Assembly: GCA_029851415.1 (NCBI GenBank)
Contig: CM056742.1
Location: forward strand, 110,982,246-111,046,245
Reading direction: 5' to 3'
Origin: Eretmocerus hayati
Taxonomy: Eukaryota > Arthropoda > Insecta > Hymenoptera > Aphelinidae
Length of the DNA: 64,000 bases
A program made the translations under genes and the position numbers. The notes under the pieces were generated by a model that made no database searches, was not told where the DNA came from, and worked only from the letters and a program-made list of their open reading frames with translations. Shown here in pieces: positions 8,571 to 21,900 of this stretch (the first letter of the stretch is position 1; every line of letters begins with the position of its first letter).

Positions 8571-11381
8571 AATTCATATGAATTTTCAGAAACACTTGAG
8601 TGATTTACCTTGAAAAAAATTGATTATTGAATATTTTTTCAACTATGCATTGGGTACTCCTTAGAAGATTTGATAATTACTTAGAAAGATTTTATTAATG
8701 AATTTGAATGAATAAATTTCTTCTGTTGCATTATGGAAATTGTTAGATTTTTTGTTATATTGATTTGAGTGTCTTATCATGTTGTGTTTGGAGTGTTGAT
8801 GAATTAGTTTTGGATTTTTCGCTTCGGTCGCTCTCAGCGGAGTTAATCACTCTTGAGCCATGGCCTAGGCGAGTCACCGCAACGTTCTCATCAGTGTGAA
8901 TTGAAGTGTTTTAATTATGATTGATGTGATTTTTGGTTTGTTTTGAATCATCAATGGTGTTGTATGAGAGACTGTTAGTGTTCTTCAGTGTAAAATCCAT
9001 TTTGCAACAGTAGTTATTAAAAAGTTTATCATTATCTCTTATTCTATTTTGGTGAGAGTATTGAATAAAAAAGGAAAACTTTGATCTCTGATGACGATTT
9101 TAATTGATTGCAAAATCTTCTAAAAGTTATTATTCGTTGTTTAATTTATATGAATTTTCAGAAACACTTGAGTGATTTACCTTGAAAAAAATTGATTATT
9201 GAATATTTTTTCAACTATGCATTGTGTACTCCTTAGAAGATTTGATAATTCTTTAGAAAGATTTTATTAATGAATTTGAATGAATAAATTTTTATTGTTG
9301 CAATATGGAAATTGTTAGATTGTTTGTTATATTGATTTCAGTGTCTTATCATGTTGTGTGTGGAGTGTTGATGAATTAGTTTTGGATTTTTCGCTTCGGT
9401 CGCTCTCAGCGGAGTTAATATAATTCTTGAGCCATGGCCTAGGCGAGTTACCGCAACGTTATCATCAGTGTAAAGTGGGTGTTTCAATAGTGCTATGTGT
9501 GATTAGTTGATTGCATTAAAGCCTATATATGTGATGAGTGTGGTGTTGATGAGTTTGTATTGGATTTCTCGCTTCGGTCGCTCTCAGCGGAGTTGATCAC
9601 TCTTGGGCCATGGCCTAGGCGAGTCACCGCAACGTTCTCATCAGTGTGAATTGAAGTGTTTCAATTATGATTGATGTGATTTTTGGTTTGTTTTGAATCA
9701 TCAATGGTGTTGTATGAGAGACTGTTAGTGTTCTCCAGTGTAAAATCCATTTTGCAACAATAGTTATTAAAAAGTTTATCATTATCTCTTATTCTATTTT
9801 GGTGAGAGTATTGAATAAAAAAGGAAAACTTTGATCTCTGATGACGATTTTAATTGATTGCAAAATCTTCTAAAAGTTATTATTCGTTGTTTAATTTATA
9901 TGAATTTTCAGAAACACTTGAGTGATTTACCTTGAAAAAAATTGATTATTGAATATTTTTTCAACTATGCATTGTGTACTCCTTAGAAGATTTGATAATT
10001 CTTTAGAAAGATTTTATTAATGAATTTGAATGAATAAATTTCTATTGTTGCAATATGGAAATTGTTAGATTGTTTGTTATATTGATTTCAGTGTCTTATC
10101 ATGTTGTGTGTGGAGTGTTGATGAATTAGTTTTGGATTTTTCGCTTCGGTCGCTCTCAGCGGAGTTAATATAACTCTTGAGCCATGGCCTAGGCGAGTTA
10201 CCGCAACGTTATCATCAGTGTAAAGTGGGTGTTTCAATAGTGCTATGTGTGATTAGTTGATTGCATTAAAGCCTATATATGTGATGAGTGTGGTGTTGAT
10301 GAGTTTGTATTGGATTTTTCGCTTCGGTCGCTCTCAGCGGAGTTAATCACTCTTGGGCCATGGCCTAGGCGAGTCACCGCAACGTTCTCATCAGTGTGAA
10401 TTGAAGTGTTCCAATTATGATTGATGTGATTTTTGGTTTATTTTGAATCATCAATGGTGTTGTATGAGAGACTGTTAGTGTTCTCCAGTGTAAAATCCAT
10501 TTTGCAACAATAGTTATTAAAAAGTTTATCATTATCTCTTATTCTATTTTGGTGAGAGTATTGAATAAAAAAGGAAAACTTTGATCTCTGATGACGATTT
10601 TAATTGATTGCAAAATCTTCTAAAAGTTATTATTCGTTGTTAAATTTATATGAATTTTCAGAAACACTTGAGTGATTTACCTTGAAAGAAATTGATTATT
10701 GAATATTTTTTCAACTATGCATTGGGTACTCCTTAGAAGATTTGATAATTATTTAGAAAGATTTTATTAATGAATTCGAATGAATAAATTTCTATTGTTG
10801 CAATATGGAAATTGTTAGATTGTTTGTTATATTGATTTCAGTGTCTTATCATGTTGTGTTTGGAGTGTTGATGAATTAGTTTTGGATTTTTCGCTTCGGT
10901 CGCTCTCAGCGGAGTTAATATAACTCTTGAGCCATGGCCTAGGCGAGTTACCGCAACGTTATCATCAGTGTAAAGTGGGTGTTTCAATAGTGCTATGTGT
11001 GATTAGTTGATTGCATTAAAGCCTATATATGTGATGAGTGTGGTGTTGATGAGTTTGTATTGGATTCTTCGCTTCGGTCGCTCTCAGCGGAGTTAATCAC
11101 TCTTGAGCCATGGCCTAGGCGAGTCACCGCAGCATTCTCATCACTGTGAATTGAAGTGTTTTGATTATGATTGATGTGATTTTTGGTTTGTTTTGAATCA
11201 TCAATGGTGTTGTATGAGAGACTGTTAGTGTTCTTCAGTGTAAAATCCATTTTGCAACAATAGTTATTAAAAAGTTTATCATTATCTCTTATTCTATTTT
11301 GGTGAGAGTATTGGATAAAAAATGAAAACTTTGATCTCTGATGACGATTTTAATTGATTGCAAAATCTTCTAAAAGTTATT
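8571..11381 (+). repeat. 750-bp tandem array, 3 full units plus a 561-bp first unit
   Basis: Unit starts at 8571, 9132, 9882 and 10632; the exact spacing of the last three is 750 bp. Each full unit holds two copies, 178 bp apart, of a GC-rich core beginning GCTTCGGTCGCTCTCAGCGG. The seven cores start at 8821, 9393, 9571, 10143, 10321, 10893 and 11071. The rest is AT-rich. The short first unit lacks one core block. All cores keep the two overlapping 8-bp palindromes GCCATGGC and GCCTAGGC. No coding capacity is credible. Confidence 0.9.
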
Positions 11382-11899
11382 ATCAGGAGAATCTTCTCTC
11401 TATTTTGTTCAATTATTGCATGATGGATAATGCAGTCAGAGTATGTGCGTTCGTAGCCCAGAATTTCACGATTCCAAGAGAATGTACAAATCTATGGATG
11501 AGTCATTTACTAACAGGGGACCTTCAAGGGTTCTGTGTAGAATGACTCAGATATGTAGGGATTCAATTGGGCGGAAATTCTTTGATGGGATCCGTCAGTC
11601 AGCTAATAAGAACACCGAGTCCTTGACATTACCTCAGCACTTTTGTGAGGCACCCTACCGCAGGCGATAGTCAAGTACTGGATTCTTTGTAAGTGGATGT
11701 CAAGTCGATTAATTATTAGGAAAAGTTCTACTATGACGCAAGATTATCATTATTGAAAATTCTGTCCTATTGTCATGGTCTTGATTTTAAATTAAGTGTA
11801 ATTTTGCAATCAATTAAAATGGTCGAAATTTGAATATAAATTAATTGAATTTTATCAAACCTTAGCAAAAATTATTTTATAGTCTTTTTTAGGAAAAGT
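11382..11899. other. intronic; no gene recognised
   Basis: The sequence changes abruptly from the 750-bp array to single-copy-looking DNA at about 11382. Two overlapping plus-strand open frames (11354-11670) show no protein character. Confidence 0.3.
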
Positions 11900-12240
11900 G
11901 AAACAGTCAGAATCCAATGAATTGGAATTTGACGTGTTTTCAATGATCTCAAGATAGGCTCAAAAACGAGCTGGAGTACGTTGAAAAGTATTGAAGGAGA
12001 CCAGAGTTGTTGACAGAATGGCTGAATAAGGGTAAGTTGCGGACACTTTGTTGTAAAGTCTAAAAAATCACTTTCTGGGTGCATGCAGATAGCTCGGCTT
12101 CAGTTGGGTTGGTCAAATTGAAATATACTCCATTTTGAAAGTCTTGAAATTTGCATCAAAATGAGCTGGAATACGTCGAAAATCATTGAGGTCAACCGGA
12201 ATTGTTCAGAAGATTGTTCACTGGAGGCATGTTGCGTACA
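11900..12240 (-). repeat. dispersed ~200-bp repeat family, inverted relative to 1740-2190
   Basis: Two diverged units containing GAGCTGGAGTACGTTGAAAA and GAGCTGGAATACGTCGAAAA, 220-240 bp apart. On the minus strand they match the family at 1740-2190 (TCAACAACTC, CAACGTACT). Confidence 0.6.
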
Positions 12241-12386
12241 TTTACCTCATATCACAACACTGCACTAAGATGAGTCGTCTTATCCGATATTTTGATGCAC
12301 AAGGATTCAATAATCATGTCGGAAATTGTGATTTTTTAAGTTAGATTGCGATAAATTTTTTTCGAAATATAAATGAAAGATCTCAC

Positions 12387-12565
12387 CAAAACTAGTTTCG
12401 TCTTCAAGGGCTTCAACTCTCTCATCCTGAAATTCCTCACAATCCATATCATCTTCGAATTCTGCCACGTCCTCATCTCCATCTATGAGGAAATGAAAGA
12501 CATCAACCTTTTTTTCACATGTACTCGAACGATTGATCTTGGAAAATCTCGATTTACTCCAAGGT
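12387..12565 (-). CDS. MULE-transposase gene, acidic exon (frame shift in an A7 run)
   Basis: This exon follows the one at 12609-12848 across a very short (43-bp) intron ending TACAG. In the phase demanded by that exon it reads HLGVNRDFPRSIVRVHVKK, then meets a stop. One base out of phase, after a run of seven A (minus strand, 12509-12515), it opens into a strongly acidic peptide, VDVFHFLIDGDEDVAEFEDD, and runs to the donor TTTTG|GTGAGA. An A8 run would restore one frame. This is either a real frameshift (pseudogene allele) or a homopolymer error. It ends in phase 1, compatible with the exon at 4932-5065. Confidence 0.55.
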
Positions 12566-12608
12566 CTGTACTGTCCCAGAATTTGGATATGAAATTATTT
12601 GTACTCAC

Positions 12609-12848
12609 GAGTGACTGAATAAATCTGTCCCAGCTGAATATACTTTGGCTTCAAACTGTAAGCGGCTTTCGTTACTAGCATCATGGGCGTGAAACTGTTA
12701 GGTTTGTGCTCCAAAGCATACCAGCATCTCAACAGATCTGCCTCATTGAAGATAATATGCTTCTTGCGTCTTCGTTTGGTCGTGCCCATAGTCTCTTTCT
12801 CCACGCGAAGATTGAAGTTATCAATCTTCAGGATTTCGATGAACACAT
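12609..12848 (-). CDS. MULE-transposase gene, exon after the catalytic E exon
   Basis: The exon runs from the acceptor TGATCTCCAG (AG at 12849-12850) to the donor ACTC|GTGAGT: 240 bp with no stop. It starts with two bases, AT, which complete the codon begun by the lone G ending the exon at 34162-34286. The join reads PYPWQFV-D-VFIEILKIDN. In MULE proteins the region after the catalytic Glu also has an aromatic W-x-F followed by a helical segment, and then a basic RRRKK-type stretch; here TTKRRRKKHIIF. The remainder (EADLLRCWYALEHKPNSFTP) matches nothing I recognise. The join spans 21.3 kb of intron. Splice phase and family order support it; a transcript would prove it. Confidence 0.65.
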
Positions 12849-12928
12849 CTGGAGATCAACATTGAATAGTTCACCATTACCATTCTTATATCAACTACCC
12901 CTTGTAAGTCCCCAGCTTAGCCCAGCTA
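12849..12928. other. intronic edge of the 21-kb intron
   Basis: Contains the acceptor of the exon at 12609-12848; otherwise featureless. Confidence 0.4.
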
Positions 12929-12991
12929 AGTAGGCTCCATCAAATGGGCTTCCTGTTTAGAGCTACAAGCAGAAACGTAAGCATCGACCGT

Positions 12992-13034
<43 letters not shown>
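12929..13034. mobile_element. left half of a split foldback MITE, ending in (TA)n
   Basis: The segment CATCAAATGGGCTTCCTG, AGAGCTACAAGCAGAAACG corresponds to the left half of the complete element at 7160-7498. It stops in a pure (TA)n tract at 12994-13034, where the complete element has its centre. The matching right half is 20 kb away at 33390-33570. Confidence 0.6.
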
Positions 13035-13035
<1 letters not shown>

Positions 13036-13036
<1 letters not shown>

Positions 13037-16000
13037 GACTTCTGACGACACTCGGGGAACCAGGTAATTTATGGATATGTAGGATCGTTTCGCATGTCAG
13101 ATACCTTATATACAAGAAATTTCTATGTAAAATGTCACCATCACGATAAATATTCGTTTCAATTATTCATACGGACGAACACACTTGTGATGACAATGTC
13201 ATCACAAAGATGATGTGAATTATGATGACACTTCTTTACGTAGGAACCGATTTATGATGCCACAGACGTTTAGACTTATGACGACTCCTCTTACGTAGAA
13301 GACGATTTATGACGCCACAAGGAGAATCGACAGAATAATGATGACGCGTTTGGAATTATGACGACACTTCTCACGTGGAAGACGACTTAAGACGACACAA
13401 GGGCGGATATACGGAATAATGATGATGCTTGGGATTTGACTTTCATCCTCTGCCGGAGCTCGAACCTAATCAATTCATAATCGTTGAAAATACGGTTTCC
13501 TCTACCATTTATATGAGATATGCGCACTTCGTGCATGAGTACACCGAAGCACACTTAGAATGACTGAGCTGTCACAGATACGACATTCACAAAGATGTTG
13601 GGAATTATGATGACACTTCTTCACGTAGGAACCGATTTATGATGCCACAATCGTTTAGAATTATGACGACTCCTCTTACGTAGGAGACGATTTATGGCGC
13701 CACAAGAAGAATCGACAGAATAATGATGACGCGTTTGGAATTATGACGACACTTCTCACGTGGAAGACGACTTAAGACGACACAACCGCGGATATACGGA
13801 ATAATGATGATGCTTGGGATTTGACTTTCATCCTCTGCCGGAGCTCGAACCTAATCAATTCATAATCGTTGAAAATACGGTTTCCTCTACCATTTATATG
13901 AGATATGCGCACTACGTGCATGAGTACACCGAAGCACACTTAGGATGACTGAGCTATCACAGATACGACATTCACAAAGATGTTGGGAATCATGATGACA
14001 CTTCTTTACGTAGGAACCGATTTATGATGCCACAGACGTTTAGACTTATGACGACTCCTCTTACGTAGAAGACGATTTATGGCGCCACAAGAAGAATCGA
14101 CAGAATAATGATGACGCGTTTGGAATTATGACGACACTTCTCACGTGGAAGACGACTTAAGACGACACAACCGCGGATATACGGAATAATGATGATGCTT
14201 GGGATTTGACTTTCATCCTCTGCCGGAGCTCGAACCTAATCAATCCATATTCGTTGAAATACGGTTCCCTGTACCATTTATATGAGATCAGTGCACTTCG
14301 TGCATGAGTACACCGAAGCACACTTAGTATGACTCAGCCATCACACATACGACATTCACAAAGATGTTGGGAATTATGATGACACTTCTTTACGTAGAAA
14401 CCGATTTATGATGCCACAAACGTTGAGAATCATGACGACTCCTCTTACGTAGAAAACGATTTATGACGCCACAAGAAGAATCGGCAGAATGATGATGACG
14501 CGTTTGGAATTATGACGACACTTCTCACGTGGAAGACGACTTAAGACGACACAAGGGCGGATATACGGAATAATGATGATGCTTGGGATTTGTTTTTCAT
14601 CCTCTGCCGGAGCTCGAATCTAATCAATTCATCATCGTTGAAAATACGGTTTCCTCTACCATTTATATGAGATATGCGCACTTTGTGCATGAGTACACCG
14701 AAGCACACTTAGGATGACTGAGCTCTCACAGATACGACATTTACAAAGGTGTTGGGAATTAGGATGACACTTCTTTACGTAGGAACCGATTTATGATGCC
14801 ACAAACGTTTAGAATTATGACGATTCCTCCTACGTAGAAGACGATTCATGACGCCACAAGGAGAATCGACAGAATGATGATGACGTGTTTGGAATTATGA
14901 CGACAGTCCCCACGTGAAAGACGACTTAAGACGACACAAGGGCGGATATACGGAATAATGATGATGCTTGGGATTTGACTATCATCCTCTGCCAGAACTT
15001 CAACTTAATCAATCCATAATCGTTAAAAATACGATTTCCTCTACCATTTATATGAGATATACGCACTTTGTGCATGAGTACACCGAAGCACACTTAGGAT
15101 GACTGAGCTCTCACAGATACGACATTTACAAAGGTGTTGGGAATTAGGATGACACTTCTTTACGCAGGAACCGATTTATGATGCCACAAACGTTTAGAAT
15201 TATGACGATTCCTCCTACGTAGAAGACGATTCATGACGCCACAAGGAGAATCGACAGAATGATGATGACGTGTTTGGAATTATGACGACAGTCCCCACGT
15301 GAAAGACGACTTAAGACGACACAAGGGCGGATATACGGAATGATGATGATGCTTGGGATTTGACTATCATCCTCTGCAAGAACTTCAACCTAATCAATCC
15401 TTATCCGTTAAAATACGATTTCCTCTACCATTTATATGAGATATGCGCATTTCGTGCATGAGTACACCGAAGCACACTTAGGATGACTGAACTCTCACAG
15501 ATACGACATTTACAAAGGTGTTGGAAATTAGGATGACACTTCTTTACGTAGGAACCGATTTATGATGCCACAAACGTTTAGAAATATGACGATTCCTCCT
15601 ACGTAGGAGACGATTCATGACGCCACAAGGAGAATCGACAGAATGATGATGCCGCGTTTGGAATTATGACGACAGTCCTCACGTGGAAGACGACTTAAGA
15701 CGACTTAAGGGCGGATATACGGAATAATGATGATACTTGGGATTTGACTTTCATCCTCTGCCAGAACTCCATTCTAATCAATCCATAATCGTCAAAAACA
15801 CGGTTTCCTGTACCATTCATACGAGATATGCGCACCTCGTGCTTGAGTACACCGAAGCACACTCAGGATGACTGAGCTCTCACAGATACGACATTTACAA
15901 AGGTGTTGGGAATTAGGATGACACTTCATTACGTAGGAACCGATTCATGATGCCACAAACGTTTAGGATTATGACGATTCCTCCTACGTAGAAGACGATT

Positions 16001-17260
16001 CATGACGCCACAAGGAGAATCGACAGAATGATGATGACGTGTTTGGAATTATGACGACAGTCCTCACGTGGAAGACGACTCAAGACGACACAAGGGCGGA
16101 TATACGGAATAATGATGATGCTTGGGATTTGACTTTCATCCTCTGCCAGAACTCCATTCTAATCAATCCATAATCGTTAAAAACACGGTTTCCTGTACCA
16201 TTCATACGAGATATGCGCACCTCGTGCTTGAGTACACCGAAGCACACTTAGGATGACTGAGCTGTCACAGATACGACATTCACAAAGATATTGGGAATTA
16301 TGATGACACTTCTTTACGTAGGAACCGATTTATGATGCCAAAAACGTTCAGAATTATGACGACTCCTCCTACGTAGAAGACGATTCATGACGCCACAAGG
16401 AGAATCGACAGGATGATGATGACGCGTTTGGAATTATGACGATACTTCTCACGTGGAAGACGACTCAAGACGACACAAGAGCGAATGTACGGGAAAATGA
16501 TGATGCTTGGGATTTGACTTTCATCCCCTGCCAGAACTCCAACCTAATCAATCCACATTCATTAAAATACGGTTTCCTGTACCATTTATATGAGATATGC
16601 GCACTTCGTGCAAGAGTACACCGAAGCACATTTAGGATGACTGAGCTGTCACAGATACGTTTGGAATTATGAGGACTTTTCTTACGTGGAACATTAATTT
16701 TGACGCCACAAAAAAAGATGTACGGAATAATGAAGATGCTTCGGACCCAAGTTTCTTCTACAGCTAAATCTTCAACCTGATCAATCTGAAATCGTTGCTC
16801 AGACACATCGGCCAATCTGAGGTCCTCACAAGTGTGTTTCGTCACAAAGTACAGGCTCTCCTCTTATTTATGGGAAATATACGTACTTCGTGCATGAGCA
16901 CATCGGAGCACACTTCTGACGACTGTGTCCCAAAAAACACATTCAGAATCATGACGACTCCTCTCACGAAGAAGACGATTCATGACGCCGCATGGAGGGT
17001 CGACAGAATAATTATGTTTTGTTAAGGATAATGACGTCACTTCTCACGCGGAAAACGACTTATGACGATAGAAGGGCGGATATACGGAATGATGGTGATA
17101 TTTGGGATCTGAGTTTCATCCTCTTCCAGAACTTCAACCTAATCAATCCATTTGCTCTGTCATATCATCCAATGTGATTCCTCAGAACTCTATTGTAACA
17201 AAATACGGTCTCCTTTACGATTCATATGAGCTATGCATACTTCGTGCATGAGTACACCGA
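13036..17260 (+). repeat. 385-bp satellite array, about 10 units
   Basis: The landmark GGGATTTGACTTTCATCC recurs at 13431, 13816, 14201, 14585, 14970, 15355, 15739, 16124 and 16509, a period of 384-385 bp. A degenerate last unit has its landmark near 17104. Each monomer contains three diverged ~60-bp subunits of the form TATGACGACAC, TTCTNACGTRG, AAGACGATTTATGACGCC. Later units are more diverged. The open frames on both strands are repeat shadows. Confidence 0.95.
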
Positions 17261-18949
17261 AGCAAACTTAGATTGACTGAGCTGTCACAGAGAAGTCTGA
17301 GCTGTCCATTCATAGAACTGATTTCGATAGATTGGGCTGTATATGATGATACGAGCTTCCATAAATAAAGTTCACGCTTCAAAAAGAGACATATTACTCC
17401 TCCAACTCTCGTCAAGAGAGCAGAGAGAAAGTAATAAGTTGGTTTTGTACTCCCATCACACAAGTTCCTACAATAGCCATGGATTGACGATGTGGTCACC
17501 GATACTACTCATGTTCTCAACTCTCAGTACCATGTGATTTGGGTGTCGGACTTCAGTCCTGAATGGGAGGATACAGAGGTCCTCGAAACGTTGACACTTT
17601 TCGGAGAATAAACTTCATTTGTAAAAGCTCCTATCATTCTATATATCCCGTTCGATTGAATCAGATATATGTATACCTGCGATCGTACATGATTCGCTGA
17701 AAATGAATGGCTGTGTACTAGGGTGAGCCAAAAAATGACTTTTCCAGGAATCGATACGCCCTAGGGCGCAAAAGTTGGGCTTCTATACGTAGACATGAAA
17801 AAACTCTCGATGGTCACTGAGAAATGAGATTTAAAGTTCCGGCAAGAGCCATCAAGGTTTCCTTCAGACTAAAACAGACTAGCTGGCAACACAACTGCCT
17901 GAGAATTGTAGAGGAGTACCGAAAAAACGTTCGCAAAGCTCTTATAAGAGTCTCCGGGGAACTTCAAAGAAAGCGTTGAATTTCCATTGTCAGTTTGATT
18001 CCACAGAACTAACTGCCCAACACCCTGATAGAGATCCTAAAATACTCCCATAAAGTTTCTGAGATACTTCTCGGGAATCCTCTGCTAGCTCCGCGATAGC
18101 TTCCTGAAAGCTCCGATGTGGCGCTGGCTGTCAATTAGCTCTCCCAGGGTTATCGCAGTTTCGTAGGTACGAATACGTCGAGATTTTTCTTCGGAAATTG
18201 ATGACCGCTATCATTATACGTATCTAAGCCTCAGCGAGTGAGTACGTTTTATATTCAATTCCAAACCAAGGACTGGTAGATAATATAATGGCTGTCAATG
18301 TGCAAAATTTTCCCCGACTTTTTTATTGCACTATCTTTGGAGTTAATGTCATATTATGTCTGAGAGAACTTAAGGCATTGGCTCGATCGCATATAATATG
18401 CATCCCTCATAACCGTTGCTAGATAATTTTGTCGCGGACTGCATCATCATCTTCACACGCATCTAGTCCGCCGTCTCTGGCTTCTATGCTGTTATCAAAC
18501 AAGGGCGGCTGGCCACGGGATCACAGCTGATGAATCAAATTTCTTTAGTCTGATCCATGTTTACACTCCTCGAATACCAGTTGTAATAGCGCTCAGCGTT
18601 TCAACCGAGATCTCGACATTCTCGACTCGAGGACTTTCGCGAGTCGAAATGGAAAAGGAGAAAACTTCTGTGTGTATTGATACTTTATCATTGCCAAGAA
18701 CTCAGCTTAGATCCTGCACCTCCATGATCTCAGATGAATAATTTTTTCCTGGTCGTTACAGGCTAATTTTGATTGTGTTGACTATCGCATAACCTCCAAA
18801 ATTTGTTGCAAATCGATCGATTACACATCCTGGAATCATTCAATCTAAATTTATGAAGCCTTGTAAAAGATCCACTGTGTTCGAACTATATGATTCTTTG
18901 TGACTTAATTCTTCTAATGCACGCTTGAGGCTAGACGCAATCAAATTTC
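17261..18949. other. intronic single-copy-looking DNA between two satellites
   Basis: No gene is recognised. It contains one member of a dispersed family at 17720-17870, listed separately. Confidence 0.35.
17720..17870 (+). repeat. dispersed repeat, partner of 43160-43305
   Basis: Shared order of motifs: TTTTTCC or TTTTCCA, GGATCGATACG or GAATCGATACG, a CTAGxG segment, then CACTGAGAAAT and AGAGCYATCAA. Both copies are in the same orientation, with identity roughly two thirds. Element type unknown. Confidence 0.5.
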
Positions 18950-21900
18950 GTCAACGGAGACATAGCGGCTGTAGTACAAGTTGCACAAAAAGCGAGCGAT
19001 CGAGGAACGCATTTCCCTGACACTTGTTCGCCATCAACATTGGGTTTGAAATTTCTCATGTCCTAGATCAATGAGATGGCTTGAGAATGCCACGCTTTAC
19101 CCAATGTATTCGGTTGATTTTATCTTGAATGAGTTCGGAGAAACTCACTCAGCTGTACCCGTAGATTTATCGTTCCGGATGAAGTCATGAAAGGAGATGC
19201 AATCGTCCCATTGAATCTGGATTCTCGGATCTTCAGCTCAATTTGTCACCGGCACGCAACATACAATGAGCAGTTCGGAGAGGTTTCCTAAACGCAGTCA
19301 ACACCATGCTACCCTTCCACCGGGGAGGAACGGAAAAGGAACACCAGTCGATGGATTGACGGATGGTTTGTAATCGCAATATAGTTGGAAACTGCAGTTG
19401 TAGCTTTCCCTCTTATTTTTTGGCCATAAACATTAGGTTCGGAATTTTTCATGTGCTAGATCAATGGGATGGTTTGAGGATGCCACGCTTTACCCAATGT
19501 ATTCGATGGATCACATCGTTTTCGAAGATCGGGGAGAATCCGAGCCCATATAGTTCTGAGGTGAACTTGGTTCTCCGTGATTGGATCCCATTGTGATTGC
19601 TTGCTAGATCAATGGGATCGGTCAGTATCGAAATTCTACACTGCAGAATGACAATGGAATGATCGTGACCTCTGATAACGGATTCTCGGGTTCCTCGAGT
19701 AGAATACCGCGGATCCATTCGACTTCTGAGATTTGGAGTACTCTGTATTCGATTGCTCCATTGATGAGGTCGGAGAAGCTCACTCAGGTGTACCCGTAAA
19801 TTCATCGTTCCGGATGAAGTCATGGAAGGAGTTGCGATTGTTACGTATGTTCTGAATTCCCGAAACGTTAGCTCGATTCGTCACCGACACGCAACATACA
19901 ATGTGCGGCTGCAACAGGTTTCCGGACCGCAGTCAAGACCATGTCACCATTGCACCGGGGAGGAATAAAAAAGGAACACGAATAGACTGATTGACAAATG
20001 GTGTGTGATCGCTTTATAGTTGGGATCCGAAAATGCAGCTTCCCTCAACATTTTTTGGGGATAAACATTAGGTTCGGAATTTTTCATGTGCTAGATCAAT
20101 GAGATTGCTTGAGAATGCGTCGCTCTACCCAATGTATTCGGTAGATTTTATCTTTCCCGAGGGCTGAGCAAAATCCGATCTTGTGTAGGTCTGAGGTGAA
20201 CTTGGTTCACCATGATTGGATCTCGTTGTGATTGCTCGCCAGATCAATGAGATCAGTCAGCACCAAAAATCTACACTGCAAAATGACAATGGAATGATCG
20301 TGACCTCTGACAACGGGTTCTCGGGATTCCCGTATGTAATACCGCGGATCCATTCGACTATTGAGAATTGAAGAACTCTGTATTTGATAACACCGTTGAT
20401 GAAATCGGGAAAATCCACTGAGCTGTACCCACGAACTCATCCTTCTGTTCAGAATGGTAAAAGAAGATGCGGAGTTTGAATTGGTCTTGGAGATGTGGTT
20501 CTCCAGTACGACTACCCACCGACGCGCAACTTGCAATATTCAATCGGTGCGGGTTTTCTGACTACAGTCAATCACATATTCCCACAGGACCGATAAAACC
20601 CGGGAATGGAACCCGAGTCGATCGATTGACAACGGTTTGTAATCGCACTACAGTTTGACCGCAATTGTAGCTTTCCCTAACATTTTTTCGCCAAAAACAT
20701 TAGGTTTGAGATTTCTCATGTGCTGGATCAATGAGATGGCTCAAAAATTCCACGCTTTACCCAATGTATTCGGTGAATTTTATCTTTTTCGAGGACTGGG
20801 AAATATCCGATCTCATGTTGTTCTGCGGTAAATTTGGTTCTCTATGATTGGATCTCGTTGCGATCGCTTGCTAGATCAATGGTATCGGTCAGTATCGAAA
20901 TCCTACGATGCATAATAACGATGGGATGATCGTGACTTCTGATGACGGATTCTCAGGTTCTCCGTGTGGAATATCGCGGATCCATTCGACTATTGAGATC
21001 TGGAGAACTCTGAATTCGATTGCTACATTAATGAGGTCGGAGTAACTTACTCAGCTGTTCCCGATAATTGACCGTTCCGGATGAAGTCATGGAAGAAGGT
21101 GCGATCGTCTCATTGGTTCCGGATTCTCGTATCTTCAGCTCAATTTGCCGCCGACACGCAACATAAAATATGCAGTTCAATTAGGCTTCCGAAACGCAGT
21201 CAACACCATGCGACCCTTCCACCGGGAAGGGATGAAAAAGGAACACGAGTCGATCGATTGACGAATGGATCGTAATCGCACTATAGTAGGGAACCGCAAG
21301 TGTAGCTTTCCCTAACTTTTTCTGGCCCTGAACAGTAGGTTCGGAATCTTCCATCTGGTAGATCAATGGGATGGCTTGGAAATGCCACGCTCTCCCCAAT
21401 GTATTCGGTGTATTAAATCTTTCTCGAGGATTGGGAAAAAGTCGAGCTCATATAGTTCTGAGGTGAATTTGGTTCCCCATAATTGGATCCCGTTGTGATT
21501 GCTTGCTAGATCAGTTGGATCGGTCAGTATTGGAACTCTACACTGTAAAACCACCTTGGAATGATCGTGGCCTCTGATAACGGATTCTCGGGTTACCCGA
21601 GTGGAATACCGCGGATCTATCCTACTATCGAGAACTGGAGAACTCAGTATTCGATTGCTATGGTGATGAGATCGGGAGATCTGACTGGGCTGTACCCACG
21701 AAATAATCGTCCTGTCTAAAACGGTGAAGGAAGATTCGGAGTTCGAATTGATCTTGGAGATGTGATTCTCCAGTACGACTGCCCACCGACACGCATTATG
21801 CAATATCCAATCGAGACGGGTTTTCTGACTGCAGTGAATCACATATTCCCACAGGACCGATGGACCCCGGGAATGGAACCCAAGTCGATCGATTGACGAA

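Noticed and set aside
8821..8900. GC-rich core of the 750-bp array as a 5S rRNA or tRNA gene
   Set aside because: No 5S internal control region, no A/B box pair and no cloverleaf can be drawn.
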